A stretch of 64,000 nucleotides of DNA from Pedomonas mirosovicensis (GTDB lineage: Bacteria > Pseudomonadota > Alphaproteobacteria > Sphingomonadales > Sphingomonadaceae), in the NCBI RefSeq assembly GCF_022569295.1, contig NZ_JAKFIA010000001.1, positions 1,999,001 through 2,063,000 of the forward strand, given 5' to 3'. The notes under the pieces were generated by a model that ran no database searches, was not told the DNA's origin, and saw only the letters and a program-made list of their open reading frames with translations. Position numbers and translations under genes: made by a program. Below, piece by piece: positions 22,839 through 31,412 of this stretch (the stretch's first letter is position 1; each line of letters begins with the position of its first letter).

Positions 22839-23927
22839 TCAGTGCTGTTGCTGCATGGCGTAGGCTTGGCCGAACCGGTTGTTCAGGAACACCGGCAGCG
22901 GGATGTCCTCCTGCCGCACGAAGCCCTGCTGCGGCAGGTCACCCGCCGCCAGCATGTCGAGCACGGCGCAGATGGCGCTGGCGGTCGTCACCTGAATGGC
23001 GGCCCAGTGCTTGCCGTTCATCTGGCGTGGATAGATGCGGTTGGCATAGCTTTCCTGCGTCAGGCGGCCGTTGCGCGTGCCCGAGGCGGTGGCGAACACC
23101 ACCACCACGTCCTGCTCGGTGATCGGCACGGCATTTTCCAGGACCTGCTTGAACAGATCGCGGTTCTGGCCCAGGCGCAGATCATGAATCAGGGTCCGCA
23201 TGATGTCGCGGTGGCCGGGGTAGCGGATGGTCTGGTAGCTGAGGTTCCGCACCTTGCCGGAGAGCGTATCGCCCAGCGTGCCGAGCCCGCCCGAGGTGTT
23301 GAACGCCTCGAAGTTCACGCCGTCGAGCACGAACCGTTCCACATTCTCCAGCGCCGGAAGCAGCGTAGGCTTGCCATCCACGATCGCCTCGCACGGCTCC
23401 AGATATTCGTTGATGACGCCCTCTGTGGACCAGGTGAGGTTGTAGGTGAGGCTGTTCGTCGGGAAGCGCGGCAGCGCGCCCACCCGCAGCCGCAGGGTGT
23501 CCAGCTCATCGAAGGTATCGGCCAGGTGCTTGCCGACGATGGCAATGAAGCCCGGCGCCAGCCCGCATTGGGGAATGAACGCCGCCCTGGCGGTCTGGCT
23601 CAGCTCTTTGACCAGCTTGGTCGAGGCCACGTCCTCGGTGGGATCGAGATAATGCACGCCCGCCTCATGGGCGGCGCGGGCGATACGGGCGGTAATGTGA
23701 TAGGGCGCGGCAGAGACGACCGCGAACCGGCCTTTCAGCGCATCGGCGAGGGCCTTCTCGTCGGTGGCGTCCAGCACCATCCGCTCCAGCCCGTCCAGCT
23801 TCGCCACACGCGACAGCGCCTTTTCGCAACGGTCTGCAACCGTCACACGATACTCGCCCGTCGGCAGCAGCAAAGCCGCGATCATCTCACCGATATTGCC
23901 CGCGCCTACAACCAGTATATCACGCAT
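22839..23927 (-). CDS. saccharopine dehydrogenase-family NAD(P)-binding oxidoreductase
   Basis: A 362-residue protein with an N-terminal Rossmann fold (ILVVGAGNIGEMIA, residues 4-17) and a saccharopine-dehydrogenase-type C-terminal domain. Relatives act on lysine-derived or polyamine imines (saccharopine, lysine or carboxynorspermidine dehydrogenases); the exact substrate is not readable. The ATG at 23927 is preferred to 24041 because the Rossmann motif starts here and GGGG lies 7 bases upstream. It is divergent from an Lrp-type regulator, which fits amino-acid-responsive control. Confidence 0.85.
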   Translation of the reverse strand: MRDILVVGAGNIGEMIAALLLPTGEYRVTVADRCEKALSRVAKLDGLERMVLDATDEKALADALKGRFAVVSAAPYHITARIARAAHEAGVHYLDPTEDVASTKLVKELSQTARAAFIPQCGLAPGFIAIVGKHLADTFDELDTLRLRVGALPRFPTNSLTYNLTWSTEGVINEYLEPCEAIVDGKPTLLPALENVERFVLDGVNFEAFNTSGGLGTLGDTLSGKVRNLSYQTIRYPGHRDIMRTLIHDLRLGQNRDLFKQVLENAVPITEQDVVVVFATASGTRNGRLTQESYANRIYPRQMNGKHWAAIQVTTASAICAVLDMLAAGDLPQQGFVRQEDIPLPVFLNNRFGQAYAMQQQH

Positions 23928-24041
23928 TAATTTACCCCTTTCTTTGCCCGTAATATAGGTCAGGCTAAGGCCAAGCCCAGTCGAAGTGGAGCGCCGCTCT
24001 GCACAATACGCTCGACAATTGACGGCAATTTGTTCAAACAT

Positions 24042-24056
24042 CCGTCATTATGACGG
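24042..24056. promoter_or_regulatory. palindrome over the lrp-type start codon, possible autoregulatory operator
   Basis: CCGTCAT and ATGACGG form a perfect 7-bp dyad around one T, and the right arm contains the regulator's ATG. A further TGACGG lies at 24020-24025, so three related half-sites are spread over about 36 bases of the divergent gap. Confidence 0.45.
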
Positions 24057-24478
24057 ATGACTCACTCGATACACGCTTGATCGAACTGCTGATGCAGAAC
24101 GCGCGCCTGCCCACGGCCGTGCTGGCGCGCAAACTGGGAGTTGCACGGTCCACCGTCCAGGCGCGGATCGACCGTCTGGAGGCAACCGGTGTTATTACCG
24201 GATATTCTGCAAGACTGGGGGCAGCGGATACAAGAGTGCGCGCGCATGTGCTGATCGGCGTTGCGCCGCAGCAACAGGCCGCCGTCGAGGCCGGCCTCAA
24301 GCGCATCAGCGCCGTCGTCAGCCTGCTCTCGGTCAGCGGACCCTACGACCTGATTGCGGTGGTGGCGGGCCCCACCACCCATGATCTCGATACCGCGCTC
24401 GACCAGATCCGCGCCATCGACGGCGTGCGTGAAACCATGTCGTCCATCATCCTCAGCCGGAAGTTCGAGCGGGGCTGA
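24050..24478 (+). CDS. Lrp/AsnC family transcriptional regulator
   Basis: A 142-residue regulator with an N-terminal helix-turn-helix (LDTRLIELLMQNARLPTAVLARKLG, then STVQARIDRLEATGVI) and a C-terminal RAM ligand-binding domain (VRAHVLIGV ... SGPYDLIAVV). Such proteins bind small amino acids and often control the divergent catabolic gene, here the saccharopine-dehydrogenase-like enzyme 122 bases away. The start codon is inside a perfect palindrome, consistent with autorepression. Confidence 0.93.
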   Translation: MTDDSLDTRLIELLMQNARLPTAVLARKLGVARSTVQARIDRLEATGVITGYSARLGAADTRVRAHVLIGVAPQQQAAVEAGLKRISAVVSLLSVSGPYDLIAVVAGPTTHDLDTALDQIRAIDGVRETMSSIILSRKFERG

Positions 24479-24487
24479 ACATTATCT

Positions 24488-24650
24488 TGCAGGGGGCTCA
24501 CCCCCTGCACCCCATTCGTTTGTCAGGCCGCGCCCAGCATGAACCGTGGAGTCTAGAGGACACCGACGCGTTGACCGGGTGCGCCCCGTAATAGACGGAT
24601 GGGGGATGTTAAGGGGGGCGAAGCCACTGGCTGAGCGTCCCCATTAAGCC
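24488..24650. repeat. dispersed intergenic palindromic repeat, copy 2
   Basis: Left arm: stem TGCAGGGGG/CCCCCTGCA (24488-24496, 24501-24509) then CCCCATTCGTTTGTCAGGCC and GCGCCC. Right arm, inverted: GGGTGCGCCCCGTAATAGAC, then GGATGGGGG and a degenerate stem (TTAAGGGG ... CCCCATTAA). It lies between convergent genes (Lrp-type regulator and a minus-strand hypothetical). Confidence 0.75.
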
Positions 24651-24669
24651 TTCAGCTTTAAAAAAGCCC

Positions 24670-25014
24670 TCAGCGCTCTTCGTCGCTGCGGTCCATGTTG
24701 TCGGCGGCGAGGCTGGCGCGGGCCGCGGCGAGGGCTTCCTGCGCCAGATCGTCGGCCAGGGCGGTGTTGGTTTCCACCGAACCGTCCATCACCGCCGCGC
24801 GGCAGGCCAGCGCCATGGCGAGCGCCTGGAGCACGTCGCCATTGGTTGCGCCGATTTCGCTGACCTCACGATCCAGCACATCCAGCAGCACATCCATCAC
24901 CTCGCCCACGTGCTCGGGCGCCACCGTGTGGGGATGCAGCGGAAACGAAAAGCTGAGTTTCTGGCCTCCTTCCGACCAGATGGAATAGACGAGCCGGTTC
25001 TTACGAGCCGCCAT
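24670..25014 (-). CDS. hypothetical protein (114 residues)
   Basis: Preceded by GGAGG at good distance from the ATG. The first third reads MAARKNRLVYSIWSEGG and a beta-like segment with a His/Pro motif (FPLHPHTVAPEHVGEV); the rest is helical and Ala-rich (LQALAMALACRAAVM, LAQEALAAARASLAA) with an acidic tail. No family recognised and no signal peptide. Codon use is like its neighbours. Confidence 0.65.
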   Translation of the reverse strand: MAARKNRLVYSIWSEGGQKLSFSFPLHPHTVAPEHVGEVMDVLLDVLDREVSEIGATNGDVLQALAMALACRAAVMDGSVETNTALADDLAQEALAAARASLAADNMDRSDEER

Positions 25015-25184
25015 GAACGGTTCCTCCCGCCGGCAACTTTACGAAAACCGGCACACAGCAAGCGACGAACGATGGGAGAAGTCTAACACGCGCCTTTCCC
25101 AGCGCTGCACGGCTGTGAGGGCGTCCACCTTACCAGGGCCACGTCTCGGCTCGGTTGCACAGATGGCGATGGAACCTTTCGGCG

Positions 25185-26561
<1,377 letters not shown>

Positions 26562-26647
26562 ATGACTGCTTTCATCCCCAGGGGCCGCGCCTTCCTGTTT
26601 TCTGCACGGCGCAGAATCCACCCCAAGGTAGGCCCGGACGCAGCGAT

Positions 26648-26685
26648 AAAAAAGGGCCGCCGGAGCATCATGCCGCCGGCGACCC
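26648..26685 (-). terminator. intrinsic terminator upstream of sdaA (end of a leader RNA or small RNA)
   Basis: On the minus strand GGGTCGCCGG pairs with CCGGCGGCCC through one wobble (arms 26676-26685 and 26654-26663), followed by TTTTTT (26648-26653). No gene on the minus strand ends before it: the 380-base stretch 26562-26941 has no supportable ORF. Just upstream on the same strand is a small hairpin (GGGTG AAG CACCC, 26699-26711). This is what a short RNA or an attenuator of sdaA would look like. The plus-strand part nearer 26800-26940 is AT-richer and should hold the DUF2628 promoter. Confidence 0.75.
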
Positions 26686-26941
26686 TTCTGTCTTCGATGG
26701 GTGCTTCACCCACACGTCGCGCCATTCCGAGCAAGCTCGCCATTCATGGAGCGATTCCGGCATTGCGACTAAACAACTGGGCAAGCGCAGCATGTTTCTG
26801 TTACGTAATATTTACGAGTCGATACGTACTTCGTAGAGGGACCTTTGTTCCGCCAGAGATGGCATAAAACCAGGCGGTTGGCTGCACACAGGAACCAACA
26901 AAGTCAACAACGCTCACATTTCGACAGGAGCCCACCACATC

Positions 26942-27367
26942 ATGGCTGATGCTTCCGAGACCATGCTGACTGAAATCGAAAGCCTGAATGTCAGCAGCAA
27001 ATGGAAAATACGTTTTGCCTTCTTCGAGAAGCATGGTGGGCCAGGCTCATCTGATTTCACTTCGGCCTTGAAGGAACTCAGCTTCTCGGAGCGCCTCAAA
27101 GTTCGCATGAACTTCTGGGCATTTTTCTTTGGGCCACTTTATTTTCTGTGCATCGGCCTTTGGAAAAGGGCCCTTGTGTTGCTGGCTGCAATCGTAGCGT
27201 TCGTTATTCTGACCAGTGGGGTCCCTGCACTGGGCGACTCCCTAGATAATATCTTGGGCATTGCGATTGGCCTCATCTGTGCACTGACTGCCAACCACGC
27301 CTATTATGAAAAGGTCATGAAGAAGGAAGCCAGCTGGAACCCGTTTCGGGGGTTTAGCTTGGCCTGA
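26942..27367 (+). CDS. DUF2628 family membrane protein
   Basis: A 141-residue protein: about 55 soluble residues, then MNFWAFFFGPLYFL, the DUF2628 hallmark, and two or three hydrophobic helices (LGLWKRALVLLAAIVAFVIL-like region and ILGIAIGLICAL), followed by NHAYYEKV and a short polar tail. Function unknown. AGGAG lies 11 bases before the ATG. G+C is visibly lower than in flanking genes, with more A/T-ending codons, which may mean recent acquisition or relaxed selection. Confidence 0.82.
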   Translation: MADASETMLTEIESLNVSSKWKIRFAFFEKHGGPGSSDFTSALKELSFSERLKVRMNFWAFFFGPLYFLCIGLWKRALVLLAAIVAFVILTSGVPALGDSLDNILGIAIGLICALTANHAYYEKVMKKEASWNPFRGFSLA

Positions 27368-27375
27368 ATTCAGAA

Positions 27376-27409
27376 GCAGCCGCTATGCCTCCTGTGACAT
27401 AGCGGCTGC
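27376..27409. terminator. hairpin between convergent genes
   Basis: GCAGCCGCTATG (27376-27387) pairs perfectly with CATAGCGGCTGC (27398-27409). It lies between the ends of the DUF2628 and thiolase genes and has no T tract on either side, so bidirectional termination is only probable. Confidence 0.5.
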
Positions 27410-27444
27410 CATGAGCGTGCTACGGGTTTACTCCCGCCACTTGC

Positions 27445-28623
27445 CTAAACCACCTCGAACAGGCCGGCAGCGCCCATGCCGCCGCCGACACACATGGTAA
27501 CGACCACATATTTCGCACCCCGGCGCTTGCCCTCGATGAGTGCGTGGCCGGTGAGGCGCGCGCCGGACATGCCGTAGGGGTGGCCGATGGAGATGCCGCC
27601 GCCGCTTACATTGAAGCGCTCGTTGGGGATGCCGAGGCGGTCGCGGCAGTAAATCACCTGCACGGCGAAAGCCTCGTTCAGCTCCCACAGGCCGATGTCA
27701 TCCACGGTCAGGCCATGCTGCTTGAGCAGCTTCGGCACGGCGAACACGGGGCCGATGCCCATTTCATCCGGGTCTGTGCCCGCAACCGCCATGCCGCGAT
27801 AGATGCCGAGCGGTTGCAGGCCGCGCCGCGCCGCCTCCTTGGCTTCCATCAGCACGGAGGCCGAAGCGCCGTCCGAAAGCTGGCTGGCATTGCCGGCGGT
27901 GATGAAGCCGTCCGGCCCACGCACCGGCTGGAGGCCCGCAAGACCTTCCAGCGTCGTCTCCGGCCGGTTGCCTTCGTCCTTCGAGAGCGTCACCTCTTTG
28001 AAGGAGACCTCCTTGGTTTCCTTGTTCATCACGCCCATGGTGGTGGTGACGGGGATGATCTCGTCGTCGAACCGGCCCTGCTCTTGCGCTTGCGCCGTGC
28101 GCTGCTGGCTTTGCAGGGCGTATTCGTCCTGCGCCTCGCGGGAGACGTTGTAGCGCTTGGCCACCACCTCGGCGGTGTTGATCATCGGCATGTAGATGGC
28201 GGGCACCATCCCGACGAGGCCCTTGTCCACCTCGATCCGGTACTTGTCGTTCTGCACCATGGAGATGGACTCGACCCCGCCGCCGATGGCAACTTGCATG
28301 CCGTCGTGGACGATCTGCTTGGCGGCCGTCGCAATCGCCATCAGGCCGCTGGCGCACTGGCGGTCGATGCTCATGCCGGGGACGGACGTGGGCAGCCCGG
28401 CGCGAAGCGCGGCGAGGCGGCCGATGTTGGGCGTTTGCACGCCCTGCTGGAGCGCGCACCCTAAGATCACGTCCTCCACCTCCGCGCCTTCGATGCCTGC
28501 CCGTGCCGCCGCCTCGGCGATGGCATGGCTGGCCAGCGTCGGCGCGGGCGTGGCGTTGAACGCGCCGCGATAGGCCTTGCCGATGGGCGTGCGCGCCGTT
28601 GATACGATAACTGCCTCACGCAT
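27445..28623 (-). CDS. acetyl-CoA C-acyltransferase (thiolase)
   Basis: A 392-residue thiolase catalysing the last step of fatty-acid beta-oxidation. The acylated Cys is in SIDRQCASG near residue 90; the second catalytic His is in [10 protein letters not shown], and the base Cys in [10 protein letters not shown] near the C-terminus. Last gene of the minus-strand operon MaoC hydratase-FadJ-like-thiolase, so FadA-like degradation is more likely than acetoacetyl-CoA synthesis. Confidence 0.94.
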   Translation of the reverse strand: MREAVIVSTARTPIGKAYRGAFNATPAPTLASHAIAEAAARAGIEGAEVEDVILGCALQQGVQTPNIGRLAALRAGLPTSVPGMSIDRQCASGLMAIATAAKQIVHDGMQVAIGGGVESISMVQNDKYRIEVDKGLVGMVPAIYMPMINTAEVVAKRYNVSREAQDEYALQSQQRTAQAQEQGRFDDEIIPVTTTMGVMNKETKEVSFKEVTLSKDEGNRPETTLEGLAGLQPVRGPDGFITAGNASQLSDGASASVLMEAKEAARRGLQPLGIYRGMAVAGTDPDEMGIGPVFAVPKLLKQHGLTVDDIGLWELNEAFAVQVIYCRDRLGIPNERFNVSGGGISIGHPYGMSGARLTGHALIEGKRRGAKYVVVTMCVGGGMGAAGLFEVV

Positions 28624-28705
28624 GGTCTACCTCCTCAAGGGCGGCACGTTCAGCCACCCCATTCCGTCGTGAACAGAAAAACGCAGCACTCTCGGGCGCG
28701 CAGCC

Positions 28706-30796
28706 TTACCTGAGGCTGGCGAAGCCCTTGCCTTCCGCCACCAGCCGTTCGAGCAGCGGCGAGGGCTGCCACCAGCGCGCACTCACCGTCTCGGCATAGC
28801 CTTTGATCTTCTCAAGCGCGTTCCTGAGGCCGATCTCGTTCTCAGCCCAGAACATCGGCCCGCCGCGATAGGCCGGGAAGCCGTAGCCGTAGAGGTAGAC
28901 GATATCGATGTCGCTCGCCCGGTAGGCGATGCCCTCGCGCAGCACCTCGCAGCCGATGTTCACCATGGCGAGGAAGCAGCGCTCGATGATCTCCTGATCC
29001 GAAATCGCGCGCGGGGTGATGCCATATTCGGCCCGCACCTCGTCGATCACCTTCTGGGTGACCTCGGAGGGCTTTGGCGTGCGGTCGCCCGGTTCGTAGT
29101 CGTAGTAGCCGCCGCTGGTCTTCTGGCCGCAGCGGCCCATTTCCACCAGCCGGTCAGCGACGCGCACAGACTTCGGCTCGTAGGCGTCGGGGGACTGGTC
29201 CTTGCGCGAGCGATAGCCGATGTCGAGCCCGGCCAGATCGCCCATTTGCAGCACGCCCATGGGCATGCCGAAATCGTAGAGCGCCTTGTCCACCTGGCTC
29301 GGCGTCGCACCTTCCAGCACCAAAAGCCCTGCCTCGCGGCCATAGCCCTGGAGCATCCGATTGCCGATGAAGCCGTGGCAGTTGCCCGCTACCACGCCGA
29401 CCTTCCTGATCGTCTTGGCGACTGTCAGCGCCGTTGCCAGCACGTCGGACGCAGTCTTCTCGCCGCGCACGATCTCCAGCAGCTTCATCACGTTGGCGGG
29501 GGAGAAGAAGTGCATCCCCAGCACGTCCTGCGGACGGGAGGTGTAGGAGGCGATGGTGTCGATGGAGAGGTAAGACGTGTTGGAGGCAAGGATCGCGCCC
29601 GGCTTGGCCACCCGGTCCAGCTGGGTGAAGACCTGTTTCTTCACCTCCAGCGTCTCGAACACCGCCTCGATGATAAGGTCGGCGTCCTTGAGGTCATCGT
29701 AGGAGAGCGTGGGTTTCAGGAGCGCCATCCGCTCCTCCACCTGCGCCGCCGTCAGCTTGCCGCGCGAGGCGGAGCGCTCGTAGTTCTTCCGCACGACGCC
29801 AAGGCCGCGCTCCAGCCCTTCCTGGCTTACTTCCAGCACGGTAACCGGAATGCCCGCATTGGCGAAGTTCATGGCAATGCCGCCGCCCATGGTGCCCGCG
29901 CCGATGACGGCGACGGACTTGATCTCCCGCGGTGTCACCCCCTCCGCTATGTTGGGGATCTTGGCCACCTGCCGCTCGGCGAAGAACACGTGTTGCAACG
30001 CCCGCGCCTGGCTGTTCATGGCGCAGGCCATGAACAGCTGCCGCTCCTTCGCCATGCCGTCGTCGAACGAAAGGGTGGCCGCCGCCTCGACGGCATCGAC
30101 GATCCGCTGCGGCGAGAACAGATTGCGCTTCTCCTTGGCCACTTGGCGCCGCATGTCATCGAAGTAGGTCTCGGGCAGCGCCGCGCGGTCGATGGTTTTC
30201 TCGCTGATGCGTGGGTGCTTGCCCCCGCTGGCGGCCTTCTCCTCGGCGAAGGCGATGGCGGCCTCCATGAGATCGCCTTCAACAACTTTATCGATGATGC
30301 CCAGCTCCGCCGCCTTGGGGGCAGGAATGGGATCGCCCGAGAGGATGATGGGCAGCGCCTTTTCAACGCCGATGAGGCGCGGCAGCCGCTGCGTGCCGCC
30401 CGCGCCGGGCAGGATGCCCAACTTCACCTCCGGCAGGCCGACCTTGGCGTCCCGAACCGCCACGCGGTAGTTGCAGCCCAGCGCGATCTCCAGCCCGCCG
30501 CCGAAGGCCGTGCCATGAATGGCGGCAACGAGCGGTTTGGACGACTGGTCCAGCGCGGCGATCACGTCCGGCAGATGGGGCTCCTTCGGGCCGGTCTTGA
30601 ACTCGGCAATGTCCGCGCCCGCCATGAAGGTGCGGCCCGCGCAGGCGATGACCACGGCCTTTACGTCCGCATCGGCCTCGGCCTGTTTCAGCCCATCGAG
30701 GATGCACAGGCGCACGCCTTGGCTGATGGCGTTGACGGGCGGGTTGTCCACCAGAATGACGCCGACAGGCCCACGCTTCTCGAACCGTCCAGACAT
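28706..30796 (-). CDS. bifunctional enoyl-CoA hydratase / 3-hydroxyacyl-CoA dehydrogenase (FadB/FadJ-like)
   Basis: A 696-residue fusion. The crotonase part (about 1-190) has the oxyanion-hole segment IHGTAFGGGLEIALGCNYR and the GAGGTQRLPRLIG motif; the dehydrogenase part starts at about residue 292 with VIGAGTMGGGIAMNFANAG (NAD site), followed by the 3HCDH C-terminal domain (GFIGNRM). It performs the middle two steps of beta-oxidation. The ATG at 30796 starts the family N-terminus; an upstream ATG would add 21 odd residues. It follows the MaoC gene by 38 bases. Confidence 0.95.
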   Translation of the reverse strand: MSGRFEKRGPVGVILVDNPPVNAISQGVRLCILDGLKQAEADADVKAVVIACAGRTFMAGADIAEFKTGPKEPHLPDVIAALDQSSKPLVAAIHGTAFGGGLEIALGCNYRVAVRDAKVGLPEVKLGILPGAGGTQRLPRLIGVEKALPIILSGDPIPAPKAAELGIIDKVVEGDLMEAAIAFAEEKAASGGKHPRISEKTIDRAALPETYFDDMRRQVAKEKRNLFSPQRIVDAVEAAATLSFDDGMAKERQLFMACAMNSQARALQHVFFAERQVAKIPNIAEGVTPREIKSVAVIGAGTMGGGIAMNFANAGIPVTVLEVSQEGLERGLGVVRKNYERSASRGKLTAAQVEERMALLKPTLSYDDLKDADLIIEAVFETLEVKKQVFTQLDRVAKPGAILASNTSYLSIDTIASYTSRPQDVLGMHFFSPANVMKLLEIVRGEKTASDVLATALTVAKTIRKVGVVAGNCHGFIGNRMLQGYGREAGLLVLEGATPSQVDKALYDFGMPMGVLQMGDLAGLDIGYRSRKDQSPDAYEPKSVRVADRLVEMGRCGQKTSGGYYDYEPGDRTPKPSEVTQKVIDEVRAEYGITPRAISDQEIIERCFLAMVNIGCEVLREGIAYRASDIDIVYLYGYGFPAYRGGPMFWAENEIGLRNALEKIKGYAETVSARWWQPSPLLERLVAEGKGFASLR

Positions 30797-30834
30797 TGCC
30801 TTGCTTTCTCCCTTTGTTTTGCCCCGGTGGCGCC

Positions 30835-31288
30835 TCAGAGAATGGTAAGCCCCACCCACTCCGCGACCAGCGCCGGCTTGTCTTCGCCCTCGATCTCAAC
30901 GGTCGCGTCAAACGTGACCATCACCCGCCCCGCCTGGCTGTCATCGACCGCGCGGAGCGTGAACCGCCCCCGCACCTGCTTGCCGCTCCGCACCGGATTC
31001 AGAAACCGCACCCGGTTGAAGCCGTAGTTGATGGTCATGCGGCCACCCGCCAGCGGCGGGATTACCCCTTCGGCCATGCCGGGCAACAGCGAGAGGGTCA
31101 GCATGCCGTGGGCGATGGTGCCGCCCAGCGGCGTGGCCTTCGCCCGCGCCTCATCGACATGAATGAACTGAAAGTCCCGTGTCACCTCCGCGAAGCGATC
31201 GATCAGCGGCTGATCCACCAGAGTCCAATCAGACACCCCCCAGAAGCTGGCCTTCAAGGGCCTTAAGCTCCGCCACGCTCAGCGCCAC
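30835..31288 (-). CDS. MaoC-like hot-dog dehydratase, frameshifted near its start
   Basis: The body (TLVDQPLIDRFAEVTRDFQFIHVD, then GTIAHGMLTLSLLP) is a MaoC/NodN-type (R)-specific enoyl-CoA hydratase with the Asp and His of the hydratase motif. The normal N-terminus VALSVAELKALEGQLLG is encoded just upstream in another frame, starting at GTG 31288 after GAGAGG. Removing one base from the six-C run at 31236-31241 joins the two into a 150-residue protein, the usual size. As written only a start at TTG 31257 would give a product (140 residues). First gene of the beta-oxidation operon. Confidence 0.85.
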
Positions 31289-31412
31289 GCTTTCCTCTCC
31301 CCGTCCGTTGCCGGGCTATCCGCCGCGCACACCATACCGCTTGCAGGAAACAACGCCACAGGCCCAACGGGTGGGCAACCGGCCCCCTGTTGGGGGGCAT
31401 AAGGGTGAATGC

